From Aureimonas sp. Leaf427 (GTDB lineage: Bacteria > Pseudomonadota > Alphaproteobacteria > Rhizobiales > Rhizobiaceae), in contig NZ_LMQW01000015.1 of NCBI RefSeq assembly GCF_001425485.1, forward strand, positions 1 through 46,646: DNA of 46,646 nucleotides, written 5' to 3'. Shown here one piece after another: positions 31,589 through 40,209 of the stretch; the first letter of the stretch is position 1; every line of letters begins with the position of its first letter. The position numbers and the translations under genes are program-made. The notes beneath the pieces are model-generated. The model was not told the origin of the DNA. It saw only the letters and a program-made list of their open reading frames with translations, and ran no database searches.

Positions 31589-31790
31589 GGTCTCGATCTC
31601 GCCTAGTCGATCGTGACGAGATGAACGTCGGTCAAAGCGACTTCAACCCGACCCCCAGATGTAGTGTGAGGTCCACGACGCACGACGCCAAAATTCAGAG
31701 TCTGCCTCAAAGGGAAGTCGTAAACGTCCCAAGGGAGCAAACCCGTCCTTGGGAGGTTTCCCAAACTCTACTTCAGGAACAGGACGCCCC

Positions 31791-32666
31791 ATGACCGAAG
31801 ACCCACGCACCAGCCAGCCCACCGCCTTCCCCGGCGAAACCCAGCAGGCAAGCCCCGGCTTTGAGACGGAGATGCGCACCAAGCCCGATCACGGCGAGGA
31901 GTCGTATGTCGGCAAGGGCCTGCTCGAAGGCCGCGTCGCGCTGATCACCGGCGGCGACTCCGGTATCGGCAAGGCGGTCGCGATCGCCTACGCCCGCGAG
32001 GGAGCCGACGTCGCGATCTCCTATCTGCCGGAAGAGCAGGCCGATGCCGACGAGACGAAGGCTTGGGTTGAGAAGGCCGGCCGGCAATGCCTCCAGTTGC
32101 CGGGCGACATCCGCGACCGCGACCACTGCGTCTCGCTGGTCGAGCGGACCGTCGCCGAGCTCGGCGGCATCGACGTGCTCGTCAACAACGCCGCCGCGCA
32201 GACGACCAACGAGGACCTCGGCGACATCGATGACGACGAGATGCAGGGCGCCTTCGAGGCCAACATCTACGCCATGATCCGTCTGGCGAAAGCTGCCGTG
32301 CCGCACATGAAGCCCGGCTCCTCCATCGTGAACTCGACGAGCGTCCAGGCGAAGGTCGCGACCGAGAACATGATCGTCTACGCGACGACCAAGGGCGCGA
32401 TCTCGAGCCTGACGATCGGGTTGTCGAACCTGCTCGCGCCGAAGGGCATCCGAGTCAATGCCGTCGCCCCCGGCCCGGTCTGGACGCCGATCCAGCCGAT
32501 CGCCAAGTCTTCGGATGAGTTGGAGAAGCTCGGCCACAACACGCCGCTCGGCCGGGCAGGGCAGCCAGCGGAACTCGCGCCCGCCTACGTGCTGCTGGCG
32601 TCCCGCGAGGGCAGCTACATGTCGGGCGCGGTCATCCCGGTGACGGGCGGGATGCCGATGTACTGA
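31791..32666 (+). CDS. SDR family oxidoreductase (YghA/YhdF-like)
   Basis: A 291-residue extended-N-terminus SDR. The first ~45 residues are polar (TSQPTAFPGETQQASPGFE, then TKPDHGEESYVGKG), typical of the YghA/general-stress SDR group. It is followed by VALITGGDSGIGKAVAIAYA, the catalytic-side motifs VNNAAAQTTNEDL, SSIVNSTSVQAKVATENMIV, YATTKGAISSLTIGLSNLL and VNAVAPGPVWTPIQP, ending GAVIPVTGGMPMY. I start at ATG 31791, before PRTSQPTAF, rather than the in-frame codon at 31749. It is followed by a DUF3606 gene and a GFA gene in the same direction. Substrate unknown. Confidence 0.9.
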   Translation: MTEDPRTSQPTAFPGETQQASPGFETEMRTKPDHGEESYVGKGLLEGRVALITGGDSGIGKAVAIAYAREGADVAISYLPEEQADADETKAWVEKAGRQCLQLPGDIRDRDHCVSLVERTVAELGGIDVLVNNAAAQTTNEDLGDIDDDEMQGAFEANIYAMIRLAKAAVPHMKPGSSIVNSTSVQAKVATENMIVYATTKGAISSLTIGLSNLLAPKGIRVNAVAPGPVWTPIQPIAKSSDELEKLGHNTPLGRAGQPAELAPAYVLLASREGSYMSGAVIPVTGGMPMY

Positions 32667-32760
32667 GGCAACGCCATGCCCGAAGCACCGTCGCATCGAC
32701 TCGATCGAGCGATGGTGCTTCGGTGGCGAAACCCGGAAAGATCCACGAGGAGACAGAGCG

Positions 32761-32943
32761 TTGGCAGACAACAAGAAGAAGACCGACGGGCGCGACAGGG
32801 CGAAGGTATCAGCCAGCGAGCCCTACGAGGTGACCTACTTCGCCAAGAAGCATGGCTTGGCGGCCGAGCAGGCCCGCGAAATCATAGAGAAGCACGGGCC
32901 GAGCCGCGAAGCCTGCGACGCGGCCGCCGAGCGCAAGCGGTAG
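32761..32943 (+). CDS. DUF3606 family protein
   Basis: A 60-residue protein with the full DUF3606 pattern: a basic start (NKKKTDGRDRAKVSASEPYE), VTYFAKKHGL and AAEQAREIIEKHGPSREAC. The start is TTG, supported by AGGAG about 9 nt upstream. The fold is a small helical domain of unknown function, common in Rhizobiales and Sphingomonads. It lies 94 bp after the SDR gene and 28 bp before the GFA gene and may be in one transcript with them. Confidence 0.8.
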   Translation: MADNKKKTDGRDRAKVSASEPYEVTYFAKKHGLAAEQAREIIEKHGPSREACDAAAERKR

Positions 32944-32971
32944 CCGAAGTTCTCGAACCAGCGAGGCGGCG

Positions 32972-33361
32972 ATGACGACAAGACATGGAGGATGCAACTG
33001 CGGATCGGTCCGCCTTGAGATCAACGGCGAGCCGACCCGGGTCGGCCTCTGCCACTGCATCGTCTGCCGGAAGGAGACGGGCGGACCCTACCTCGCGTTC
33101 GCCGTCTTTCCTGAAGCGGCCGTCACGGTCACGGGCGAGACCCAGAGTTGGGCGGACGACTTCGTCCTCCGCCATTTCTGCCCGACCTGCGGCTCGAGGC
33201 TTTTCAGCGTCGAGGGCAACGGGGAGGTCGAGATCCGCCTCGGGTGCCTCGACGCCGCGCCGACGGATCTGGCGCCGACATACGAGAACTGGATCGTCCA
33301 TCGGGAGAGATGGCTTCCGGAAGTGCCTGGTGCCGGTCAGAACGAGCGGGTACGAGACTAG
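32972..33361 (+). CDS. GFA (glutathione-dependent formaldehyde-activating)-like enzyme
   Basis: A 129-residue protein of the Gfa/CENP-V fold. The zinc-binding cysteines are all present: HGGCNCGSVRL, GLCHCIVCRKETGG and FCPTCGSRLF. Gfa proteins add formaldehyde to glutathione or bind other small thiol adducts; the family is large and most members are uncharacterised. It follows DUF3606 by 28 bp with GAGGCGG before the ATG. The SDR and Gfa together hint at aldehyde or glutathione chemistry (inference). Confidence 0.85.
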   Translation: MTTRHGGCNCGSVRLEINGEPTRVGLCHCIVCRKETGGPYLAFAVFPEAAVTVTGETQSWADDFVLRHFCPTCGSRLFSVEGNGEVEIRLGCLDAAPTDLAPTYENWIVHRERWLPEVPGAGQNERVRD

Positions 33362-33530
33362 CGGCGCGCGTCGACCATATCGCCGGCGTATGCAGCCCTT
33401 GGAGAGAGGACGCTCATCAGTCTGTTCTCGCCAGACAACCTTGTTTGAGGCAAACGGCTACTCTCACGCGGTTCGCTGCGCGAAGTAACTCCGGTGCGGT
33501 GACATCGATCAGGAAGATTGGGCGGACCGA

Positions 33531-33875
33531 CTAACTGTTGAGAAGCTGGGACAGCCGCACAATGAACTCGCGACCGGGATTGGTGCCCAGTTCGTACCGC
33601 TCCTGGTAGACCTCGAAGGCCAGATCCTGTCGCCTGCGCGAACGCGCGAGATCGGCCGACGCCAACGCGTCGGGCAGTTCCGCGAGGGTCACCTCGGTGC
33701 AGTAGCAGGGGGCGCCGCACTGTTGCCGCCATGAGTCCGCGATCGAGCCCGCATCATGGGCGTCGAACCCCGACGCCTCGACCAGTGCCATCGCCACCTC
33801 GCGGTCCCGGTCACGATCGGCCGCGACGGGCGCGGCGATGCGCTCCGGGTGAGGCGAGAATGCAGGCTGAGGCAT
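33531..33875 (-). pseudogene. 3' fragment of an F420-dependent NADP-reductase-like gene
   Basis: The ~100 C-terminal codons read VAMALVEASGFDAHDAGSIA, DSWRQQCGAPCYCTEVTL and LPDALASADLARSRRR. This is the C-terminal domain of NADPH-dependent F420-reductase/FMN-type Rossmann proteins (G-F-D-x-x-D-A-G-S-x-x-x-S-W-R-Q-Q). The N-terminal Rossmann domain is missing: the frame begins abruptly where the GGDEF gene starts on the opposite strand. Probably not functional, though it can still be read as a 114-codon frame. Confidence 0.7.
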
Positions 33876-34423
33876 CCGACACCGACATGAACAGGTATCG
33901 CGATCTTTCGCGGACAGACCCGCTGACGCAGCTTCCGAACCGTCGCCACTTCAACGAGCGGCTGGGGCAATGGCTCGCTGCTTCCGAACCCTTAGCGCTG
34001 CTGATGGTCGATGTCGACCACTTCAAGGGTTACAACGACACACTCGGACATCCGGCCGGCGATCGATGTCTGCGTCACGTCGCCCTGGCATTGGCCGCGT
34101 TCGAGCGGGATGACGGCGTCTTCTGCGCACGGTACGGTGGCGAGGAGTTCGCCCTTTTGCTCCTAGGGTGTGCCGAGCCGGACATTGCCGGACTTGCCGA
34201 CGCGGTCGTGCACGCCGTGAGGGGCTTGGGCATCCCGCATCCCGGTCGTCCCGACGATCTGGATGTCGTGACCGTCAGTGTCGGAGCCTTCTTTTATGCC
34301 GAAGGCGCTCTCCATTCAGAACGTCTGATCGATGGAGCCGACAGCGCGCTCTACCTCGCGAAGCGGCGAGGGCGGGATCGCGCCGTAATCCATTGCGGCG
34401 CATCGAGATCCGCTGCCGCGTGA
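33860..34423 (+). CDS. GGDEF-domain diguanylate cyclase lacking a sensor domain
   Basis: 187 residues that begin almost directly with the GGDEF domain: LSRTDPLTQLPNRRHFNERL, LMVDVDHFKGYNDTLGHPAG, the active site CARYGGEEFALLLLG, and VTVSVGAFFYA. The I-site (R-x-x-D before GGEEF) is absent, so product inhibition is not expected. No sensor or linker precedes it. I use ATG 33860; ATG 33887 is possible. The upstream DNA is the end of an unrelated pseudogene, so the cyclase has probably lost its 5' part by recombination. A catalytic core this complete may still make c-di-GMP. Confidence 0.75.
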   Translation: MQAEASDTDMNRYRDLSRTDPLTQLPNRRHFNERLGQWLAASEPLALLMVDVDHFKGYNDTLGHPAGDRCLRHVALALAAFERDDGVFCARYGGEEFALLLLGCAEPDIAGLADAVVHAVRGLGIPHPGRPDDLDVVTVSVGAFFYAEGALHSERLIDGADSALYLAKRRGRDRAVIHCGASRSAAA

Positions 34424-34756
34424 TCGAATTGCCACGGGTTTCAGTCGCGGTCGAACCGGTGGGCCTCCAGATCCGGCAGAATGCTGTCGAAGGCCTCGAT
34501 TGTCGCCCTGTCTCCCGCCATTTCTCCGTTTCGCCGCCCGACCCTTGCCTCAGGCACGGCGTTTCAGCCGTGCTGTTCCCTCAGGTACTTCGCCGCCGCG
34601 GCGACCCTACCGTCGTTCAGGGCACCACGCATTGTCATCCATGCTCACTGGAAGGTCGCCCTTGTCCGCGGGGTTCGGCCGACATCACCTGATCGAGGAA
34701 CCTGGCAGATGACGCAGGGGCCGGTTTTTGTCATCGTGGATCTGTAATGCTTTAGC
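34424..34756. other. 333-bp intergenic region
   Basis: Between the GGDEF gene and the histidine kinase. On the minus strand one frame reads a short protein-like stretch twice (RGALNDGRVAAAAKYLREQ, then a TGA, then GDRATIEAFDSILPDLEA), which could be a broken small gene, but it has no recognised homology. No clear promoter or hairpin. Confidence 0.35.
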
Positions 34757-35878
34757 ATGATTCGCCGCAGCGTTCGGAGGGGACGGATGCGGAACAGACT
34801 CGGCCTCTTCTACCTCGTCATGGAACACGATCCGAACCTCGTGTTCGTCAAGGACCCCGACGGCCTCATCATCTACGCGAACCGGGCGTTTCTAGAACTC
34901 TATCCGCCGAGCACGCGGAACTCGATCGTCGGCACGACGACGGTCAACGCGTTCACTCCGGAAGAAGCGGCCGTTTGGATGGCCGAAGACCACCGGGCGA
35001 TGACCGCAGGTGTCTCCGAAATCGTCGAGGAAATCTTCGACTACACGGGCAGGCGTCGCTTTCTCCTGACCCGCAAGATCGCTTTCTCCAGCGCGGAAGG
35101 CGAGCCGAGGTTGCTCGGCATCAGTACGGATATCTCCGAGCTGGCGGAGCGCGAACGTTCCCTAGTCGATGCCAACGACCGCCTCGCGAAGTTCGCGGCC
35201 TTCGCCGCGCACGATCTGCGTTCACCTCTCGCCAGCATCGCCAGCGCGGTCAATGTGGTGCGGCAGGATCGAGAGACAGTGCTCGGCCCGAGGGCGGAGC
35301 ATGTGATGGAGCTCGTGTCGGAGTGCGCAAGGGGCCTCGCTCAGCAGGTGACGACATTGCTGGTGTCGACTCACGCCGAGCACCGGAACGAGTTGAACAG
35401 GCGACTGACAGACCTGAACCTCCTCGTGGAAGAGGTGCGCTTCAACCTCTCCTGCATGATCGAGAGACACGGTGCAAGCTTCCACGCCATGCGGCTGCCG
35501 AGCCTGGTCGTCGAGCCGGATCTTTTCCGGCAACTGCTTCAGAACCTCGTCGAGAACGCGATCCGCCACCGCTCGGACGATCGGCCACCCGTCATCGTGT
35601 TTCGCCACGAGGTCGGGGGCAACCAAGACGTCATCTCCGTCGAGGACAACGGCGTCGGCATATCGCCCGCCGAGGCGGACCGGGTGTTCGGCGCTTTCGA
35701 GCAGGGTGCGAACGCGCTCGGGGGGACGGGCATCGGGCTTGCGTTGTGCCGTCGGGTGATCGGACTGCATGGGGGGTCCATGAGCATCGACACCAGTTAC
35801 ACCGAGGGATGCTGGGTCGTTCTCAACGTGCCCCGGGGAGCGGATGGCGTCGGGCGTGACGGGATCCGAGCGGCTTGA
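34757..35878 (+). CDS. PAS-domain sensor histidine kinase
   Basis: A 373-residue soluble kinase. A PAS domain (about residues 15-130: HDPNLVFVKDPDGLIIYANR and FLLTRKIAFSSAEGEPRLLG) is followed by the dimerization/phospho-acceptor helix (FAAFAAHDLRSPLASIASAV, phosphorylated His) and the ATP-binding domain with LLQNLVENAIRH (N box), VEDNGVGISPAEADRVFG (G1) and ANALGGTGIGLALCRR (G2). No membrane helix is seen, so the input is probably cytoplasmic. No response regulator gene is adjacent. It lies between c-di-GMP gene fragments. Confidence 0.9.
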   Translation: MIRRSVRRGRMRNRLGLFYLVMEHDPNLVFVKDPDGLIIYANRAFLELYPPSTRNSIVGTTTVNAFTPEEAAVWMAEDHRAMTAGVSEIVEEIFDYTGRRRFLLTRKIAFSSAEGEPRLLGISTDISELAERERSLVDANDRLAKFAAFAAHDLRSPLASIASAVNVVRQDRETVLGPRAEHVMELVSECARGLAQQVTTLLVSTHAEHRNELNRRLTDLNLLVEEVRFNLSCMIERHGASFHAMRLPSLVVEPDLFRQLLQNLVENAIRHRSDDRPPVIVFRHEVGGNQDVISVEDNGVGISPAEADRVFGAFEQGANALGGTGIGLALCRRVIGLHGGSMSIDTSYTEGCWVVLNVPRGADGVGRDGIRAA

Positions 35879-35954
35879 GCCGCTCACCTGACCTTTGGAG
35901 GTTGGCGCTCGCCGACGCGGCGTCCCGCAACGGTCCTGCGTTTTCTTGCCCTGT

Positions 35955-36390
35955 TCAGGCCGCGATCGTCTCCATGGAGCCTTGCCGGTCGGCTCGTTGC
36001 CATGCCGCAAAGTCGACCGCCTCCATCGGCTTGGCGAAGTGATATCCCTGCGCTTCCTCGCAGCCCATCTCTTCCAGCAGGTCGGCGGCAGTCGACGTTT
36101 CGACGCCCTCGCCGACGACGCGGTAGCCCATCCCCTGCGACATCGTAATCATCGAGCGGACGAGCGCCTGCTCGCGCTCGCCCTTCTCGATGTCGAACAC
36201 AAAGCTCCGGTCGATCTTGACGACGTGTGCGGGAAGCCTCTGGAGATAGGCGAGGCTGCTGTAGCCCATGCCGAAGTCGTCGATCGCCAGCCGGAGGCCC
36301 GCCGCGGACAGCGCGCTGAGCCTCTCCAAGGCGGTCGTCGCGTCCTTCATCACAGCGCTTTCGGTAACCTCCAGTTCCAGGCTCTCAGTA
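35955..36390 (-). pseudogene. 3' fragment of an EAL-domain phosphodiesterase gene
   Basis: The C-terminal two-thirds of an EAL domain are present: ESLELEVTESAVMKD, LRLAIDDFGMGYSSLAYLQR, VKIDRSFVFDIEKGEREQAL, GYRVVGEGVETSTAADLL and CEEAQGYHFAKPMEA. The E-A-L motif and the first metal ligands are missing; homology begins abruptly at about 36390, 30 bp before the phytase-like gene stop. It cannot be an active phosphodiesterase. Confidence 0.75.
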
Positions 36391-36420
36391 ATCAGTATAA
36401 AACGACGCATTTCGGACTGA

Positions 36421-38604
36421 TCATTCGCGAATATTTCCGATGTCGAAAAATAGTGTCTCGCCCGAAGAGTCGTCAACACCGTCATTATCTGTGACGACAT
36501 GGCCGATGCTGTCGGCGCCAATCGCGAAGCCCTCGACCTTGTCGACGACATAGCCGCCCGTACGCTTGAGATTGGGAATGAGATCCCGAACGGTTTCCTT
36601 CGCCACCACCGGCAGGGGACCGCCGAGGGGCGCGGGATTCAGTTCGGACAGCGCGACGCGGGTGATCGCCTTCAGCCTTGCCGCTTGTCCGATGCGGTTG
36701 TCGCGCTCGATCAGGTAGACGTGGTCGCCATATGCGGTGATCTCGGAAAGGCCTACCCAGCCATCCTCGCCCTCGGCCGTCTCCAGCGGGTAGAGCACGG
36801 CGCTCCAGGCCTTGGTAGCGGGATCGTAGGAAACAAGCTTGGTCTCGTTCTTCGGATCGGTCTTCCAGGGGCGCTGGATCGCGATCCAAAGCTTGCCGTC
36901 GACCATCGTGATGCCCTCCGAACCCGAGCGCGTCTCACCCTTCAGCAGTTCGGCATCGAACGGCACTTCTTCCAGGATTGCGCCCTTGGCGTCGACATGG
37001 ACCAGCTGGTGCGGAACGTCCTTCTTGGTGTCGCCCTCACTCGCCAGCCAGAACCCGCCCGCGCCGTCATGGGCGATGCCTTCGAGATCGAGCTTCTCGG
37101 CTGGCTTGCCGTTGCGGGTGACAATTGTCGAGCTGGTGATGCGGGCGGGCGTCTTAGAGGCGTCGATCGCGTAGATCGTCGGCGCCGCGGCATAGGCGCT
37201 GTCGCTAACAGCGCGCAAGCTCGTCGCGACCTTCGGATCGGCGACGATGCCGGAGAGCGCGCCCCAGGCGATCGGGCGACCGTCCTTTTCGTCCGAGACG
37301 AGCTCGGGATAGGCGGCGGTGCCCTCGGCGCGCTCGTAGATCATGACATGCGAGCGCGCGGCGCCGTCTTCCCCTAAATCGGCTTCGTTCGCGGTGACGA
37401 GGAGATTGCGGCCGGGAAGGGCGACGGCGCCCTCGGGCGAGATGCCGGAAGGAAGAAGTTGAAGGAAGGCAGGCTCTGCGCCCGTGTCGCGATAGACGCC
37501 GACGACCGAGCCACGCTCGGCCAGGATGAAGATCAGCGTCTCGTCGCCGAACCGCGCGACCTCAAGGCCCTCCGGCTCGACGCCCTTGGCATCCGAGCGT
37601 TTGTCGGGATAGTGGCCGGCCTTCGCCGCTTCCATTTCGAGCGCAAGGCCGGACTCGTAGGCCACGGTGCCGTCGCGCTTGAAAATTGTGAAGCCGCGCG
37701 TGCCGCCCTTCCAATCGCCCTCGTTGGCGACGACGAGACGGTCCGTTCCCAGCCACTTCACGGCATCGGGCTCGCGCGGGCGCGCCTCGATCGTGTCAGT
37801 GAAGGCGATCTTCTTGTCGTCCTTGGCGTCGACGCCTTCGAGAGCGACGGTGCCCGCCGAGAAATTCGCCGTGACCTTGCCGGTCTTGGCATCGACGATG
37901 GCGATGTGGTTGTTTTCCTGAAGCGTGACGGCGATCTCGCCGGCGCCGTTGAAGGCGACGAACTCCGGCTCCGGATCCTCCGGCGCGACCTCTGCAAGGC
38001 CGGTGAGGTCGACGCGCTTCAGGCTCGCGCAGTCCGGCGCGCCGTCCTTGACGGAGAGGATGACGAGATCGCCCGCTGGCAACTGCGGCAGCGCGCCCTC
38101 GGCAACGTCCTCGTCGCGCTCGTTCTCGATGGCGACCGCTATCAGCGTCTTGTCCGGCGAGACAGCGACGGAATCGGGCTGCCCGCCGAGATCGCAGGAA
38201 GCGCCTTCCGCCTTGGAGGCGAGGTCGACCGTGGCGAGGCGACCGGAGGGATTGGCGCGGTTCTCCGACGTGTTGACGGCGACAATCGCCGTGCCGCCGA
38301 TGACGGCGACCGAGGTCGGCTCGCCCTTCATGTCGACGAAGCCGACGGCCTTTGGCGATCTGGCGTCGGAGATGTCGATGAGGCCGATGCCGCCGAGTGG
38401 GCTGTCGGAATAGATGAGCGTCAGCCCGTCCTCGCTCGCCGCCACGATCTCGGCGGAACTCGTTGAGGTCGGCTTTTTGTCCGCGGGCAGATTATCCGTC
38501 ACCGCGAAGGATGCGATGCGGTTGAACACCGGTTCGGCCGTTGCACCGAGCGCGGAGCCCGTGAGAAAGAGGGCAGCGAGCGGCAGCGTGGAACGGGCGA
38601 TCAC
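36421..38604 (-). CDS. exported esterase-like-activity-of-phytase family protein
   Basis: A 727-residue periplasmic or secreted protein with a Sec signal (STLPLAALFLTGSALGATAE). The N-terminal ~400 residues form a beta-propeller of repeated strand patterns (GLIDISDARSPKAVGFVDM, ATVDLASKAEG, IAIVDAKTGKVTANFSAG), and the C-terminal ~300 match the Phytase-like domain (LDLEGIAHDGAGGFWLASEG, SGSEGITMVDGKLWIAIQRP and KVEGFAIGADSIGHVVTDND). Relatives are alkaline-phosphatase-linked or esterase-like phosphohydrolases. It stands alone and carries the Asp/Asn-rich metal-type loops (TDNDGVDDSSGE). A phosphate-scavenging role is consistent with the family but not proven. Confidence 0.85.
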   Translation of the reverse strand: MIARSTLPLAALFLTGSALGATAEPVFNRIASFAVTDNLPADKKPTSTSSAEIVAASEDGLTLIYSDSPLGGIGLIDISDARSPKAVGFVDMKGEPTSVAVIGGTAIVAVNTSENRANPSGRLATVDLASKAEGASCDLGGQPDSVAVSPDKTLIAVAIENERDEDVAEGALPQLPAGDLVILSVKDGAPDCASLKRVDLTGLAEVAPEDPEPEFVAFNGAGEIAVTLQENNHIAIVDAKTGKVTANFSAGTVALEGVDAKDDKKIAFTDTIEARPREPDAVKWLGTDRLVVANEGDWKGGTRGFTIFKRDGTVAYESGLALEMEAAKAGHYPDKRSDAKGVEPEGLEVARFGDETLIFILAERGSVVGVYRDTGAEPAFLQLLPSGISPEGAVALPGRNLLVTANEADLGEDGAARSHVMIYERAEGTAAYPELVSDEKDGRPIAWGALSGIVADPKVATSLRAVSDSAYAAAPTIYAIDASKTPARITSSTIVTRNGKPAEKLDLEGIAHDGAGGFWLASEGDTKKDVPHQLVHVDAKGAILEEVPFDAELLKGETRSGSEGITMVDGKLWIAIQRPWKTDPKNETKLVSYDPATKAWSAVLYPLETAEGEDGWVGLSEITAYGDHVYLIERDNRIGQAARLKAITRVALSELNPAPLGGPLPVVAKETVRDLIPNLKRTGGYVVDKVEGFAIGADSIGHVVTDNDGVDDSSGETLFFDIGNIRE

Positions 38605-39127
38605 AGGCGATTTTCCTTCGGGAAGTTGAATAGGTTGCTTTCAATCAGGCGTATGTAACAACTCGATGACATCCCCAACGCTCCGCCCCGCTGCCCTCTA
38701 CTGGCCTCGGCACTGTTGCTTGTGCTGCGTCAACCCTCGACGCTCTTCTCTCCGTAGGCAGCGCCCGTCGCAGCACAGCCCGCCAGTTCCATGACTCGCT
38801 CGGCGGCAAAACCTATCATTACGCGAAGAAGGTCGGTGTGTCCGGAGGGCTTTGCCAGTCGTCATGAAGGCCGTCTATGAACGCGTCGGGCGCCGCCAAG
38901 AGATCGATAACTGAAAAGTCGTCCAACGAGGCCAAGTGAACGGAAACGAAGGCTCGCCGCCCATCTGCTCGATCCGGCCATGGTCACGAGCCGGACGTAC
39001 TCGGCTCGACCTAGCGAGCCAACTTGCCGTGCCACCGGTAGCGATCAGACAGGCGAGAAACACGCTGGCAAAAGGGCAGGGCAACCGCTCGTCGACTTTC
39101 CGGCCTGACAACGGCCTCGCTGTTGAT
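38605..39127. other. 523-bp intergenic region without a convincing gene
   Basis: Short frames on the minus strand have some protein character (for example DDFSVIDLLAAPDAFIDGL near 38860-38940) and may be part of a decayed gene, but I cannot name it. No hairpin or operator stands out. The promoter of the phytase-like gene should be near 38610-38700. Confidence 0.4.
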
Positions 39128-39442
39128 ATGGGCTAGAGCCAATACAGACTGGGGATTACGCTCTCGGAAGCGCATGACCACGGCTCCGGCAATACCGTCG
39201 GATGTCACTACTGCTGCACTAAACGCCACTATCTGCCGCAGGATCTGAAGGCGATCTTAGGCCATATAGACCCTCGGCATGTCGCAAGGGGCAGGGCTTG
39301 CGAGAAGTGGAAGCATCGCGACTATCTCGTCGTCTGCGTCCGACATGCGCTGCGAGCAGAACGCATTGGGGTCGTGATCCGCCGGCTCGATCGCCTCTTC
39401 ATGGTGCGTCGGGTCGTTTGGCGGGAGGAGACATGGGGCTAA
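39128..39442 (+). pseudogene. Zn-ribbon-like protein, copy C, TAG at codon 3
   Basis: Exactly the length of copy A (315 bp) and colinear with it without gaps: [62 protein letters not shown] and RRLDRLFMVRRVVWREE. Codon 3 is TAG (copy A has CAG), and the last Cys of the second pair is Trp (CEKW). Loss of the ribbon and an early stop make it nonfunctional unless translation starts elsewhere. Confidence 0.75.
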
Positions 39443-39571
39443 TGTTGCAGCTCTTCTTGTCCCGCCGCAATTTTGAACACAGCTGCTAAAAGTATCTACA
39501 GTTCAACGGCTTGAAGCATCACGCGCCGTATGTTTCAATTTCGCGACAGACGTTCTCCCGCGACTGTCTCA

Positions 39572-39607
39572 GAGAGCCTCGGCGTTGCCCATCCCGCCGA
39601 GGCTCTC
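39572..39607. terminator. perfect 13-bp inverted repeat (hairpin)
   Basis: GAGAGCCTCGGCG (39572-39584) and CGCCGAGGCTCTC (39595-39607) are perfect reverse complements around a 10-nt loop. It lies between the copy C pseudogene and the porin stub. It has no T-tract, so it could be a Rho-independent-like stop or part of a long porin leader. Confidence 0.55.
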
Positions 39608-39798
39608 GCCTGTTGCCGTCCTCTGCCTTCAGGCCACGCTGACTGTCTCTCGACAGAAACAGGTCATCTGTCACAATTCGTCATAATTCAGAGTGCGGTT
39701 GTTTGTGACCGCTCCCTCCGACAAAGGCACTTCTGAAGGTCCGTGTGGACCAACAGGGGCAGATGCAAAGCATGTGCCCTTCATCACGGGGGTGCATC

Positions 39799-40059
39799 AT
39801 GTCTCTCAGATCCGTTATCCTCTCGGCAACAGCTTTGCTGGCTGTCATCACCAGCGCCCGCGCCGCCGACACGTCCGTTGTCATGGTAGAGCCCGAGCCG
39901 GCGGAATACGTCCGGGTTTGCGATGTTTATGGTAAGGGCTACTTCTATGAACTCCAGCGGGATTGGGCACGGGAAGCGACCATTCCGGGTTTCATGGATG
40001 TCTTCAAGAGCTTCGACGGCTTTAACCCCGAGAAGGCTGCGGCATCGCACGCGGCTTGA
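39799..40059 (+). pseudogene. porin N-terminus joined to unrelated sequence
   Basis: The first ~50 codons are a Rhizobiales Porin_2 N-terminus: a signal (SLRSVILSATALLAVITSAR) followed by VVMVEPEPAEYVRVCDVYG and GKGYFY. Normal porins then continue with I-P-G-T-E-T-C-L and about 300 more residues. Here the frame changes to ELQRDWAREATIPGFMDV, FKSFDGFNPEKAAASHAA and stops after 86 codons. The join is near 39948. It is exported at best as a short peptide. Confidence 0.7.
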
Positions 40060-40209
40060 CCACGATCGGGGCCAAGCAAGTGTGACGGGGCGGCCAACGC
40101 GACGGCCGCCCGGCAAGGCTTGGCTCGGTGGGGTTCGCAATTGCCTGCGTTCCTCGCGGGGCGACACGGCAGCGCGTTCGCCGACGCTAGTGCGCGCCGG
40201 GTTCCTGGG

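Noticed and set aside
37459-38466. 335-codon open frame opposite the phytase-like gene
   Set aside because: Antisense shadow of a clear exported protein; Arg/Asp/Gly-rich composition.
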